Source: Megalobrama amblycephala
Taxonomy: Eukaryota; Chordata; Actinopteri; Cypriniformes; Xenocyprididae
Length of the DNA stretch: 64,000 bases
Direction of reading: 5' to 3'
Assembly (NCBI RefSeq): GCF_018812025.1
Contig: NC_063049.1
Location: forward strand, 6,013,013 to 6,077,012
Positions 1 through 55,270 of the stretch are shown piece by piece; positions within the stretch are counted from its first letter, which is position 1; each line of letters starts with the position of its first letter. The notes under the pieces are model-generated. The model made no database searches, was not told where the DNA came from, and saw only the letters and a program-made list of their open reading frames with translations. The translations under genes and the position numbers were made by a program.

Positions 1-660
1 GGGTAGATTTGGATGTATAGGGATCATTGTCTGCTGGGAAGTCCAATGATCATCAAGCTTCAGTTTACACACTTAAGGCATCACAATGTTTGCCAAAATG
101 GCCTGATACTTCAAAGAATCCATCACGCTGGTCACATGGTCAAGAATAATTCAACATAAAGCGAAAATAAAGTTTGAGAATTTCTTTTTTAAAAAATAGA
201 TATTTGAAAAGCCTTGCCAGACATACTGCTGATGCTGATCTATCGTTTTATCACATTTTTATATAATACATCATATATTGACACTTTCAGTAGTATGTCA
301 CTAAATTGATATGTATTAAAAAGAAATATATTTATTGATATATTAATTGATATATTAATATATTGATATATTTTTTAAATCCTCTGAGTATTGAAAACAG
401 CGCCATCTGCTGGCTCATTAAATGTATTTTTTTTTTTTTTTGGCCAAATGTCATTTTTAAGTAAATAAGCCTTAGTAAAAAATGGTCACCAAACACCAAG
501 CCACAAAAAAAAGTCCAAAAAGTTGTCAAAAGTTGAAAAACTCTATACTGATAACTTATAGCATAAACTTATATAGACATATAGCATAAACTTTAGAAGT
601 ATTCTTCACTCCTCACAATTCAACCAATCAGAAAGTGCAAATTTACTTGAAGCAAAGATA
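1..660. other. AT-rich flank, no gene seen
   Basis: Low-complexity AT-rich DNA with a tattgata repeat near 330-375. The only notable site is a CTCF-like motif at 400-413 on the minus strand. Confidence 0.5.
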
Positions 661-2464
661 CAACCCGAATTCCAGAAATGTTTGGACGTTTTTTAAATAT
701 GAATAAAACGAAAACTGAAAGACTTTCAAATCACATGAGCCAATATTTTATTCACAATAGAACATAGACAACACAAATGTTTAAACTGAGAAATTATACA
801 ATTTTATGCACAAAATGAGCTCGTTTCAAATTTGATGCCTACTACAGCTCTCAAAATAGTTGGGACGGGGGCATGTTTACCATGGCGTAGCATCTCCTCT
901 TCTTTTCAAAACAGTTTGAAGACATCTGGGCATCAAGGTTATGAGTTTCTGGAGTTTTGGTGTTTTGGTGTGTGAATTTGGTCCCATTCTTGCCCAATAT
1001 AGATTTACAGCTGCTGAAGAGTTTGTGGTCGTCTTTGAACTGCACCAACAAACATTTGATCGTAATACAGAGAGCGACACATTGTAACGTGTGTCGCCCG
1101 GAGTCCCGTCTCCTGCTCCCACAAACACACCACAATGTCATAGGTTGAACCAGAGAGGAAATGTTTATTCCTTAAATTAAGGTTAAGTTCTCTTTGGTGT
1201 AGGAAAATAAAGATGGCTTGGAGTCAGTAGGTTTTGGTCGGCCAAAACAATAAACAAAAGAAGGTTGTTCTGCCTAATTTTAGAGGTCTTCCCTGGAAAA
1301 AGATAACAAAACACATAAGTCTTACCTCCCTGCTTAACAGTAAACAGGAGAAAATGGTCATTAAAAAAAAGGGGCCTCCCACCTTGCAAACGGTCCACAA
1401 GGAAGCAGGAGAGGGAACTCATCAAGCCGACTTCCCTCAAAGCTTATATCCACAGCAGATGAACTTCAGCTCCGCCCACGTAAACAGCTGCACCTGCTTT
1501 CACACAAATGAGCACAGAGCGACAGGGGGAGAGCGAGAGAGAGAACACTGCACACATACACAGTTTTGCTCCACACAATATATGATACACAATATGAGTA
1601 AAACTCAGCGACGTTCAGACACATAACAATAGGTGAAAGATCTGGACTGCAGGCAGGCCAATTCAGCACCCGGACTCTTCTACGACAATGCCATGCTGTT
1701 GTAATAGCTGCAGTATGTGTTTTTGCATTGGCCTACTGAAATACACAAGGCCTTCCCTGAAATAGACGTCTTCTGGAGGGGAGCATATGTTGCTCTAAAA
1801 CCTTTATATACCTTTCAGCATTCATAGTGCCTTCCAAATGCACTTATGCACCCCCATACCATCAGAGATGCTGGCTTTTGAACTGAACACTGATGACACG
1901 CTGGAAGGTCTCCCTCCTCTTTAGCCTGGAGGACATGGCGTCCGTGATTTCCAACAAGAATGTCAAATTTGGACACTTTTCCACTTTGAAACAGTCAATT
2001 TTTAATGAGCCTTGGCCCACAGGACACGACAGTATTTCTGGACCATGTTCACATATGGCTTCCTTTTTGCATGATAGAGCTTTAGTTGGCATCTGCAGAT
2101 GGCACGGCGGATTGTGTTTACCGACAGTGGTTTCTGGAAGTATTCCTGGGCCCATTTAGTAATGTCATTGACACAATCATGCCGATGAGTGATGCAGTGT
2201 CGTCTGAGGGCCCCAATAAAGGTCTTCGGTGCTTTTTCAGCCATTTGTTTCCCCCGTGCCAACTTTTTTGAGACCTGTAGCAGGCATCAAATTTGAAATG
2301 AGCTCATTTAGTGGATAAAAGTGTAAAATTTCTCCATTTAAACATTTGTTATGTTATCCATGTTCTGTTGTGAATGCATTGTTGGCTCATGTGATTTGAA
2401 AGTCTTTTAGTTTTCATTTTATTCAAATTTAAAAAATGTCCCAACATTTCAGGAATTCGGGCTA
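661..2464 (-). mobile_element. Decayed Tc1/mariner transposon with about 200-bp terminal inverted repeats
   Basis: The ends are inverted copies (CAACCCGAATTCCAG... at 661; ...CAGGAATTCGGG near 2460), with arms about 661-845 and 2262-2463. Between them the minus strand carries broken Tc1 transposase pieces: a helix-turn-helix-like part with SVNTIRRAICRCQLKLYHA (2002-2262), the DDE-region signature NWPACSPDLSPI (about 1635-1669), and a C-terminal part with LQKLITLMPRCLQTVLKRRG (about 880-1000). Frames are disrupted and the copy is dead. An LTR-like block interrupts it. Confidence 0.82.
1083..1628 (-). mobile_element. Solo-LTR-like insertion inside the Tc1 element
   Basis: The minus strand starts TGTTATGTGTC at 1628 and ends ACACGTTACA at 1083. 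It contains a TATA-like ATATAAGC (near 1444-1451) and an AATAAA (1170-1165) in the order expected of an LTR. It splits the Tc1 transposase just after the SPDLSPI motif. No clear target-site duplication was found, so the exact ends are uncertain. Confidence 0.45.
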
Positions 2465-4385
2465 TACAACACCTACTGTAAATTGAAAATGCTTCATGGT
2501 GAATTCAAGTCATGATGGAAAGGTCATATTTATGAGCTGAATGCACATGAACGGCATCACAAAATCATAATTACAAGTGGGAAACTTGAAACTTTCTTTA
2601 AGCCTAAAGTGTCTGAGTTGGGGTGTGTGAGTGAGGAAAATGTGAATGCGATTTATGATTATGAATAATTAAAGATGATATTAAACCATTAGAAAATGTT
2701 CAGTAGGATGAAATGATCTAGTAAGGAGTTAGTTTGTTTCTTTAAAAATAAAACCTAAAAAATAACCATCAGAAAACATTCTGTACAGGTTCTTATTTGG
2801 TTGTCACAAAAACATTGAGTTTACAGTTACAAAAACAAATAACTTAAAGAAAATGTTCCTAGAATTTTAAAGAATTGGTTCTGAAAACATAACCAAATGT
2901 GAATGATACACTAATGTCAAGGGAATGCTGTGTTTGCTGGAAAAGGTACCAACCATGGTTGGCATTCACTCTCATTGTATTTGTCTTCAAACATGCACTT
3001 TAAGCATATGAACACACTGACATAAAAATTAAAAGTATACAATGTTCTTCAGTTTCAAATTCGCTATTACTGTTATCTAGAGCAGAGACGAGAATATGGC
3101 AGCTAAGTCTGACACTTGGTAAACACACAGTTAATGTCACAATGATTTGTGATTTTACAGTACAGCACTATTCAGGTTGAAGTAACAGTTGCCATGGTGA
3201 GCATGGAGCATTATCAACAAATAAACCCCACGCCCCATCTGCCCTCTCTCTGGTTTGCCTGAGCTGTTCTTACCTAGCCATCAGTACTTAGTATACAGTA
3301 TGTAGAGTCTGGGTTGAAATCAAAGAAAATTGCACAAAGATGTACAGCACAAGAAATAAGCCTTCTCAGATTGTCCAGTGTGTGTTAAAGACAACCCATT
3401 TGGTCAAATGAAGGATAGCAATGAATGCCTATAGACTAGCCCATCAGGAAAATGAAGCACATGACTGTCGAAGGTCAAGCCCCCTCAAGGCAAGACTGTT
3501 TATCTGCTTTTTGAGCGCTTAAAATTCATTAAACGAGTTCAGATGCTCTAAAAAAATAAACTGCTTGACATATCAAAATGACCTGTGTGACTGAAAACCT
3601 TCTTAAGCATTTGTAAAAGGAGACAAGAAATTCCCATGTTGAGACTTGTTGAGGGAGAGATACAAAAGTAATACAAAAGAATTTGTGGAACTGAAAATGA
3701 CAAATACTTGATTACTAAATGGTTACATGAATGAACTTAAAAATGTGCAACTTGTTCAAAATTGTACGTATATAAATGGGTGAAAGGCTCTTTCACATTT
3801 TAATACTCTTCAGAAGATGAAACGCATAACCAATAGTGCTTATGAGATACATTCCCTGCAAAGACCTGATCAAAGAGGAAGATGATCTGTGAATAACAGA
3901 CTTACAGACAAAATGTCATCTTGAATAGTTTTAAGAGGCTTTTATAGTGGACTTATGAAATTTATCCTTCATCCTGCATGAGTTTCTTCAAAAAGTTTCC
4001 TTATGTGTTTGACAGAGGAAAGTCATATAGGTTTGAAATCAAGAAGTAAACTCAAACCTCTTTCAATAAAACTATAGTTTTACTGTAGAACATACAGTTC
4101 TTGAAAAATCTTGAGTCAGAAAAAGCATTGAGGTTAATTCATTTAATGAAATAAATACTAACAGAGAACAAATAACCAGACAGAAGAGTAAATCTAGGAA
4201 AGTACAAGTGAAATGAAATGACAAAGCATCAGTCATCAGGAAAGGAAAGAGATATGACTGCATTTTTATGCATATGAAACAAATCTTCATTAATAATTGA
4301 AAAAGGAGACCGAGGCATTTCCCAGGGGATTCTCGTCAGATTTGGGATAAACAGAAAGCTCAAGTCAACGCAGTGTTGTACATTT
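2465..4385. other. 3' flank of ptgfrn, no feature seen
   Basis: AT-rich unique-looking DNA with no convincing ORF, RNA gene or repeat. Confidence 0.4.
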
Positions 4386-4391
4386 TTTATT
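4386..4391 (-). terminator. Candidate poly(A) signal AATAAA for ptgfrn
   Basis: Plus-strand tttatt reads AATAAA on the gene strand, 1.2 kb past the stop codon. It is the nearest canonical hexamer I found; a longer UTR, as in mammals, is possible. Confidence 0.4.
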
Positions 4392-5603
4392 GAGAAATAA
4401 CATTTTTGCCGGTTTGCCATTGAGAACTGGAGTGAGTCAGTCACTGAACAACAAAGAAAATACATATTTCCTCTTAGCCAAAAAAACAAAAAAGGTTAAA
4501 GCGCATAAAATTTCACAATAAAAAGAAAACAAAACATTTTAATAATACCCATAAAGGAACTACTGTATATAAAAGTAAAACATTTGTCTATAAATGTGGC
4601 TCTGAACAGCTCTCTCACTCTGAGATGCAGCGAAAACAGCTTCTCTTCTCCGAAAATACTCTGCCGACCACATCCACCCATAATCATGTCAGTGAAGGTC
4701 AGCTGTGTGAGAATCAGCATAATGAGTGGATTCTGATGGGAGGAAGAGATGCAAGTTTGGGAAACTGAGATTGGATACTGATATTTTTCAATGTTTGTGG
4801 GCAGAAAAGAGAAAGTGAGGGAAGAGTTAACGCCAACAGTGTGGATATCAGTTATCAGAGCTTTTGAAATGCCAGACAAGCGTTCTTTAAGGCAGGCCGC
4901 TCGAAGCCAAGCCACGGATTGACGGCCTGTTGGGACAGTTCCCTCGAGTGCTCGCTTCTGGATCCCAGCAGGTCCAGTGCAGTCTTGAAGCACCCATCCA
5001 TCACCCATCCTTTTCCTTTAGCCTGTGGATCAACGCTACGGATTTCTGCAGAGAGGAAAGGTCAGGGATTTTAGGTTCATAACTCTGACAGGCGGGCAGG
5101 GCGAGGGTCACAGCGGACGTGACAAACAAAGCCTCTGGGACTGCAGCGGTTTAAAAGGTCAGGCTAAAACTGGAGTCTCTGCCACAATCATAACTGACAG
5201 GCTCTTGGCTCATTCATTAGAGTCCTTCCTATTAATTGTTATAATAAAATAACCGTCATCAACTGTACAAACTCTAATATTGCTGGTTTGGTCATAGTGC
5301 AGTCACAAGTTTGTACTCTCATGCTTTCATCCAATCAGCAGTCAGGGATGCATTACAAATTTCAAGGGGAAAAAAAAAAAAAACATTGGATGGGGCCGTC
5401 AGTGCTCTATTCCTGAGAATAATAAGTGTATTGCTCCCGAGTGGGAATATGGAGCTGTCAGTCGGAGTGGCCCAGTCCTCGGAGTGCATAGAAACAGGTT
5501 CTCCATCTCGTGTTAAGCAATGTGCATATCCACATCCAGTCCCAAAGTTGGTTGAAGTGGTTTTGGGCAGGGTCGGGTCACAGCGCTAGGAAGGTGGACA
5601 GCT
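4386..5603 (-). other. ptgfrn: Probable 3' UTR of ptgfrn
   Basis: The first good minus-strand AATAAA downstream of the stop is at 4391-4386. A 170-codon open frame inside (4496-5008) has no recognisable domain and is taken as chance. The end is inferred from the signal only, without transcript evidence. Confidence 0.4.
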
Positions 5604-47945
<42,342 letters not shown>

Positions 47946-48320
47946 TTTGTGAAGGCGCGTGATTTTCCCACGGGATCGCCTTTGTCATTCAAAGTGTGAA
48001 ATCCTCCTGTGAGCGCGCGGTGAAAGAGTCTCTCCCGGCACGAAAGTTGAATTAAGTTTTGCGAGAGTCGCGCGGTTTATTCCTTCAGCGCTGTGACTAG
48101 ATCTGCGCGTGCTGCATGATAAAACTCAGGACATAGGGCTGGATTGGCACAGTCGTGTCCGGAAGTGAGTGTGTGTGAGTCAGCATGTGTGTGTGTGGAT
48201 ATGTTCTCTGTGTTGGAAGAGGGAGGGGACACGGCCGTGCCGTTCGCCGCAGGTGAAGTTCCGCCGCACCCGGTACTGACTGAGCCGCGCTGAGTCGTGA
48301 CAGTGCAGGCAAAATACAGG
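47946..48320 (-). promoter_or_regulatory. ptgfrn: CpG-rich 5' UTR/promoter region of ptgfrn
   Basis: Immediately upstream of the signal-peptide exon the otherwise AT-rich DNA turns GC-rich with many CpGs (gcgcgtg, gagcgcgcggtg, gcgagagtcgcgcgg, ggccgtgccgttcgccgc). There is no TATA box at a fixed distance, which fits a CpG-island type promoter. The transcription start cannot be placed from sequence. Confidence 0.55.
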
Positions 48321-49745
48321 CGCTAATTATCTCCCAGAATAACTCCAAGAGTCCAGAGAGACCCCCGAACCACCCACTTCTCCTCACATGTTCCCAGAAC
48401 GGTGCAGAATGAATCATTTATGGAGAGAAATAGTCCTCATTAGCCTATCTGTCCTTTCATCTCCGAGAGAAAGTCATTGTAGGAGATCTGCTCTTCTCTT
48501 CAAACATAAACCTGCATGAATACATCCATGCATCGATACAGTGTAGGACCACAATCATTCATTTAAACAAATTAATTTTGGGGGGTTATGACATTTTTAG
48601 TAAAAAGGTGAGTTATGCTGTGAAATGAAATTATATTCTGCAGTGTTTCTGGGTCACTAATCGAATGTAGCATTGATCATGTGAACTGCAGAGACATCGG
48701 ATTGTCTTGCTTCTACAGAAAATAGACATTTTCATGAGCGGTCCCAGGATTTTGGACTCCATTGTGAATGCAAATGTATATCTGCATATTACTTTTCTCT
48801 TGAAAAGGTAAAGTAAGGGATTACTCTTTTCTGTCATTTAATTACAGTTACTTCTGATGTAATTGCATTAAATACTGTACAAGAATTCTATATAAAACAC
48901 TAAATTTAACATCAAATGTAATGTTAAAAAGTAATGTAACCTTCTCCCTTTACACAGTTTACTCAGTTCAAGAATAATTTATGCAATTGTATATTGTTTA
49001 TTTGAAAGAATCAGAAGTGCAGTTTTATGTCTGTCCTTGTGTTGTTCAACTGCTGGAGGTCGGTGTGGGATTTAGAAAGTAACTAGTAATAGGTAATCTA
49101 ATAATGTTTAAAGACAGTAATTAGTACAGTAATCTAATAACACTTTTGAAGATGTAATTAGTAGCTATAATTAATTTATTGTTTTAGAGTAGCATACCCA
49201 ACACTGTATGTGTTTATATACAAACACAATCTCATGACAGTTCATTACTATTTTATGTTTTGATGAATTGGCGGCTAATTAATTCATATGAATTCATACA
49301 ATCTCATTTGTATGTTTTTGTACAATCTGCTTGCGCCCCTGTGACGGCTCTGTTTAGGGGTGGTGTTGGGGGCGGACCTATATGATTACTTTTGTCTAAT
49401 AATCATACAAATTCATATGAAAAATGTTATCTCGTGACATTTACGTTTTCCTGTTGGATCAGGTTGTATATACTCATACATTTTAAATGCTTGTGTACAT
49501 ACCGACAGAAAAACTTTACTAAAAGATTAAACCGTGTGTTTGTTTGTGTGAATGTGAATGATCTGGGCAGAGGTCAGGTGTCGAGGTGAGTGGGTTCAGG
49601 CTCAAAGGTCAGTGTACCTTTTGGTAAAGCCACAGTGATTAACAGTGACACGAGTCGTTGTGTGAGCTACTATTTTTACTTGTTGATGCAGAGCATATGG
49701 TTGTTGGCTCAGGACCTCAGTCAGGCTGCAGTGACCTACTGCTGT

Positions 49746-49746
<1 letters not shown>

Positions 49747-49788
<42 letters not shown>
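49747..49788. repeat. (AC)21 microsatellite
   Basis: An uninterrupted dinucleotide run in the intergenic region. Confidence 0.95.
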
Positions 49789-49792
<4 letters not shown>

Positions 49793-50843
49793 CATGACCA
49801 TAAAGACAAAATTCGTTAAGCTACAATCAAACTCCCTTTCACAGTTCCATCAGACCATCATTGTGAACGGCTCCTCCCAGTATTAGAGCTTTCAGAACAA
49901 ACACAACACACCCTTCAGACATGCCTACATAACAAAAGAGCAGCTAGCTGGATTTACTGCACCAGCACAACCCAGATTACCATATGCAAACAAGGACACT
50001 ACAGTGACTAATGACAGTGAGCTGTCAATCAAACACACAATGTGTCACCGACACTGAATGTGATCTAATTAATGCATTTGGAAAATTGACCACTTTGTAC
50101 TCATTTCAAACCTAAATAGTGATCAACTTGTCCCTGCATTCAGTTGTGCCATTATTAATGTCCTGTGATAACATAATCCAAACAGATTAGAGTTATGTTC
50201 TTCTGCCTCAATCTGATCAAAATGTGTTCCTGGATAAGCTTGCTCACATCTGCAAGCTTGATGCACTCGATACCTTTGTTGAGACCTACTGTGATTTCAC
50301 AACACGAGCGTCATGCTGATGCAGATGACGTGTGCAAAATAAATATAACACCTTTGTGTTGAGGAAGGAACAGAGAAAGAGAAAGTAGAGAAATATCTGT
50401 CAAATGCTAGTCCAACATCCAACATAGATTGATCAAAAGCTCCCTCTAGTGGTGATAACTTGTAAGTACAGAGTTGAGCAGGAGAATCTGTCCAGTGTTG
50501 AGGAACTTGTCAGGCTACAAGCTGCTCATAATTTAAATAGTTGAACAACAGTAAATAGCAAAGATAGTTAGCTATATTACAAGTATCTAACAAACATATC
50601 TGCTATACATATATGTATATGTAATTAGTAGTATACAGTATATATCAGTAATTTGTTTTAAATGAATAAATTTCAGCAAGGATGCATTCAATTGTTCAAA
50701 AGTGAAAGTAAAGTCATTTATGATGTTACAAAAGATTTCCACACACTCACAAATAAACGCCCTCATAAACACTGCTGGGAATAAGTGTAGATAAGCCCAG
50801 TACTCTGGCAACTAGCTATTGTTTACAAATCCAACACACTTTT

Positions 50844-50846
<3 letters not shown>

Positions 50847-50908
<62 letters not shown>
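50847..50908. repeat. (AT)31 microsatellite
   Basis: An uninterrupted dinucleotide run in the intergenic region. Confidence 0.95.
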
Positions 50909-50912
<4 letters not shown>

Positions 50913-52469
50913 AGTGCCATTATTACTACCACGTATACTATTTCGCAGCTATTATTCTTAAACTATACACATGTAACTGATTGTAGCATAAATATCAGAT
51001 AAATATCATGTAATTCATCATGCTTGTAGAGGTATACCTACACAGTTAAACGTTTGGAAAGATTGTAATGTTTTGGAATAGGCCTACAAGGCAAAATGTA
51101 CGTTAATAAAACACAATTACAATTAAATATTGTTAAACTGTCATTTTATGACTAAAGGGATACTGGGGTGCTCTATTTAGCATGCTTCATGCACAATTCA
51201 TACACACACATTAGTGTAATACTGTATACATGATAGTTTTTCTATCAGTGAGCACTATGTGTATAGTTGTACACTATTATTTAAAAAAAAAAGTGTGATA
51301 AATAGCATGGATTATGGGATGCTGGCAAAGGGGCCCCAACACACTGTCTTTGCATAGGGACATGTGACGCTTGATTGTGAAATCTCCACCGGTTTTCAAC
51401 ATTGCTCAGTAAGGCTGCTGTTACATTTGTACTTTTAAATGAAAATAAAATAATGAAATAAATTACTGGTAATAATAATTATATAATAATAATAATAATA
51501 ATACATTTAATCTTGGCTGATTATTTATCATAATAAGTGCTTAATGTTCCAGCTATTTGACTACTGTTTGACTACTTTATGTGCCTACATTAAGTCCTGG
51601 GACAGTTAAAATGATTAATTATTGCAGGTTTGAATAGAGAGGTCAGTGTTTATGTTCCTTGTGTCTAGGATGTTAAATTAAGAAGATGCAGTGTCAGTAA
51701 AGACATTAATAATATGAACACGCTTTGGTCTATAATTCCGAACAAATTAAAAGACATAGTTATTACAGCAAAAAAGTCAATTTGTAGCAACTTTATAGGG
51801 TTCTTTATACAGAAAGAGTTTTTGTTTGTTTGTTTGTTTGTTTTAAACATGATTGGAAGGATCCCAGGATCCCTGTGGAATTTAGGCTAATTATTGGGGT
51901 TGAAAATGTTGTTCATGGCATCATAATATCTATACACTTTACAAAATATTAGGCTAGAATGGCTATTTAAGTCTGAATTGTTCTTCTTGTTTTTAACCAG
52001 CCTCAGACATGGGGTTTAGGAGAGACAGTTCAGTAGCTTCATGGTGAATTTGGTCATTTTTTCATATGGCGCACATCAGTGAGGGAGACCAGAAAGAAAA
52101 ACTTCTGTTCTTAACTTGTTGCTTGTACTATTTTCATTTGCACTGCTTTAATTGTACACAGCAACTCTGCAATTTATTTGCCAATACAAATGTAAAATGT
52201 CAGTAGAACAAGATTCTGTATTCTTCATTTTACAAAAAAATTGCACAGAGAATAAACACCTGTAATAAATAAAAAGGCTACTGCACCGAGATATATTAGA
52301 ACAAAGAACTCATACAGGTTTGGAACTACTTGAGGGAGAGTAAATGATGATTTAAAAATGAACACAGCCTAATACTAATAAAAATGACAGACAATAAATA
52401 AAAATATATTTTTTGAATAAATAATGTACATTTCAAATGAACTATGTTGGCTTCAGAAGGCTAAACCTC

Positions 52470-52545
52470 AGACCAGGACTCAAACTCAGATCTCCTAAAG
52501 CACAGTTGTACCATGTGTTGTAATGCTGTCCACTATGCTATTGTC
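52470..52545 (-). repeat. tRNA-derived sequence (SINE head or tRNA pseudogene)
   Basis: The minus strand has box A-like TAGCATAGTGG (52540-52530) and box B-like GTTTGAGTCC (52485-52476) at tRNA-like spacing with room for a long variable arm. Weak acceptor-stem pairing argues against a working tRNA. Confidence 0.5.
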
Positions 52546-54219
52546 TCAACACTGTTACTACTATTAGGGAAAACTTCACTATCACTCCTAATACCCCATA
52601 CAAATGTGTAGTGTAGCCTACATAATTTACATTTTTTTTAAATTTTATTACAAGAATAAAATAACATAATACATAGGCCTATTAAGAAATATTTTTTTAA
52701 AATGAAATACAGGGTATTAGTACTGCATTAAAGGACAGTCTATGAAAAAGTAATCACAAGTTTGACATTTACTGTACTGTTTGCATTCATTCTAAACAGC
52801 AAATGCTTACACGAATGCTTACATTTTCTACATGTGGTTATGTGATTGTGATTTTTAAAAATCTTATAGATAGTATTTTTTACTATCTCCACATGGCACG
52901 GTTTTCTGCTACTGACAAAAACGAGCTGTAATACGTCCACTCCATAAAATGTGAAAATACAGCCTGGAAAAAATTATTTTTTTCCAGAGCTGTATATGGT
53001 TATAGCACCACTTAGCGGTCAAGAGCAGAAATTAACTTCCTGCCGCAACGCGACAGTACCCGCGATCACAAAAAACGCATTCTGGTCAGTTCTTCACAGT
53101 ATGTGACAAAAGAAGTATGCCCAAATTCACAGCTGTCATAAAAGAGTTAGCAAAAAGTATCCGGATGACTTACTACTTCTGAGGAGATTTTGAAATATGC
53201 ATACAATGGACTCTTCACTATCCCAGGAGGTCACGGGAGAGGATTTGTGAATGGTGGTGAAGCTATGTAACTGATATCTGTAGGTGTCATGGGTAGTGTG
53301 TAATAAATCAAACAAAGACAATATGTGACACAGAATGATAGAACAAAGAGATCTTTAATGAACACAGAGTAACACTACAACTTAACCCTTAATGACGTAG
53401 AAAAATGAACAGAGAAAATGGAGGACTTTAATACACTGAATTGCCAGTCAACAAAACAAGGAACAGGTGAGAAACTATTAAGAAACCATGGTAACAAAAC
53501 AAATGAGAACTCGGGCTGGCAGATATGTAATGGGTATTCATATTATTCATCATAGACATTAATACTGAGAGTTGGTGCAGTTATAGATCTGTTCAATAGA
53601 GTGGTTTTGGTTTGACATTGTTGATTGTTTTAAAGTAATTTTAGTTAGGCATTATTATTTTTTTTATTGTTTTATTTTGTAATTTTATAATAGAGCCGTT
53701 TGTCTGAAATCGATTATTTGTTATAGTGGGGTTTGGAGTAGATCCGTTTATCTGAGATCGGTTGCTCGTGTCGAGCTTTCTCTCGCGGTATCGCGAGAGC
53801 TCCCCCATGCGGGCGAGCGCTATCAGGTGAGATCGCGAGAGCTGGCTCATACGAGTAAACGTCATCATATGGAAAACATCACCCATTACGTGTCGTGATC
53901 TTTCTCCGTCTATTACCAGGCGTAACAGAAACAGGGAAACGATGACAACAAAATTAACCTGAACATGACTATGAACTTAGGCAGTACATGACAATGAGAT
54001 GGGGAGGTGGAGTAAAGACATTTTACCACAGGACATCTGTAATATTAATGGCCAATTCGCATGGGACAAGACATCTCAGTAAAACTTGCAGAAGTAGGAG
54101 GGGTAACTCGATTTACGCACCGCCGTCACCTCCCTGTCGTCATGTGGGAATACGTTGCTTTCTGATACCATGTGCGCAAACACATATAATCTAAATATAT
54201 AAACTATATATAACAGTTA
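52546..54219. other. Intergenic segment with a CG-rich palindromic patch
   Basis: Near 53785-53800 ctctcgcggtatcgcgagag is a perfect inverted repeat inside a GC-rich patch (53700-53900). The 81-codon minus ORF here shows no domain. Confidence 0.4.
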
Positions 54220-54453
54220 TGCTGCGTTCCAGGCAGGTTTTTGAGCCCGTAAGTCACGATTTCAAATCACGACTCACGACTTTGTAGCGTTCCAGGAAAG
54301 TCACGCCAAACTGCGTAAAAGTGTAAACAAACCAACATGGCGGACCGTACGGGGCTTATGCTCATTAATTATTTCTATCGCCAAAGGTGCTTACTCCTTG
54401 CTTGGGAAACAGAGAAGGAAAACGGCGCATAAGGTAAGAGAAGCTGTTATACC

Positions 54454-54487
<34 letters not shown>

Positions 54488-54683
54488 CGTGCACTTGCAT
54501 AAACACGGAATCCGTAGGGGCTGCTATTGTTGTTTCACGGGCTATGTGACGTCAGAACCCGTAACTGGGAGTACATTGATCTGGTTCACGGGTGGGAAGT
54601 CACGGCTTTGACTGCTGTTCCAGTGCACTTTCACGGGTAGAAGGTTGGAAAAACACGGGTTACGGGTTGCCTGGAACGCGGCA
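54220..54683. mobile_element. Harbinger-type MITE, 464 bp
   Basis: TGCTGCGTTCCAGGCAGG...TTGCCTGGAACGCGGCA flanked by TTA at 54217-54219 and 54684-54686, the 3-bp duplication of PIF/Harbinger elements. Confidence 0.75.
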
Positions 54684-54954
54684 TTAGGTCCGATTTATTA
54701 ATTAAATTCTGATTGGATTATGATGGTAATAGGCACTTAGCTAAAGATAAAATTAGTTTTGTGCCTCTGACCAGGGCTTTCAATCTTCTTTTTGCTCTGA
54801 ATGATATGTGGAAAATACTTGAGGTTTGTCACAGACTTGTCCCACCACCTACAACACAAATTAATGTTTCTTCAAGTGCTTCCATGCTTGAAAAATGCGC
54901 AGAAAACTACTTTTAAACAGGAAATGACGGAATTTTACCACACATATTTACAGC

Positions 54955-55163
54955 AGGTCTATTCGAACGGGATTAGTATTACCTGAGGTAATTTTTCCGG
55001 ACCTTTTTACAGAAGGTAAAAGTCGCCGTAATCTTTACTGACATTGTCCGTAATGATTACTGAGATGGCACATTCGGACGGGACTAAAATCACTGAGAAG
55101 CTCTGGTAATGATTACTTTACCCCACCTTCCCATGTAAAACTAATCCCATCCAAATAGGGTTA
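54955..55163. mobile_element. Small inverted-repeat element
   Basis: ctattcgaacgggattagt and actaatcccatccaaatag are inverted ends, with inner taatgattactga / cggtaatgattac stretches. No duplication identified. Confidence 0.45.
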
Positions 55164-55164
55164 A

Positions 55165-55270
55165 AGACAACTTGGAGCTGGGCTGAACCAGCAGAGATGA
55201 AGATAACTTGTTGTGACTGGACCAGCAAAGACAAAGACGACTTGGGCCTGATCTGAACCAGCAGAGATGA
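55165..55270. repeat. Short degenerate tandem repeat
   Basis: About three units with gacaacttgg/gataacttg/gacgacttgg and ctgaaccagcagagatga or ctggaccagcaaagacaa. Confidence 0.6.

Larger units (their letters stand above)
48321..52475. other. Intergenic DNA upstream of ptgfrn
   Basis: Contains (AC)n at 49747-49788, (AT)31 at 50847-50908 and a CTCF-like site at 50439-50452. No gene seen. Confidence 0.45.

Noticed and set aside
1893..2271. Plus-strand ORFs over the Tc1 element
   Set aside because: Antisense of the broken transposase.
4496..5008. 170-codon minus-strand ORF
   Set aside because: Lies in the probable ptgfrn 3' UTR and shows no domain or splice context.
48097..48417. 106-codon minus-strand ORF upstream of ptgfrn
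   Set aside because: A chance frame in the CpG-rich promoter region, without homology or link to exon 1.
55165..55270. Possible CRISPR-like array
   Set aside because: Repeat units are degenerate and directly adjacent, with no spacers, in a vertebrate genome.
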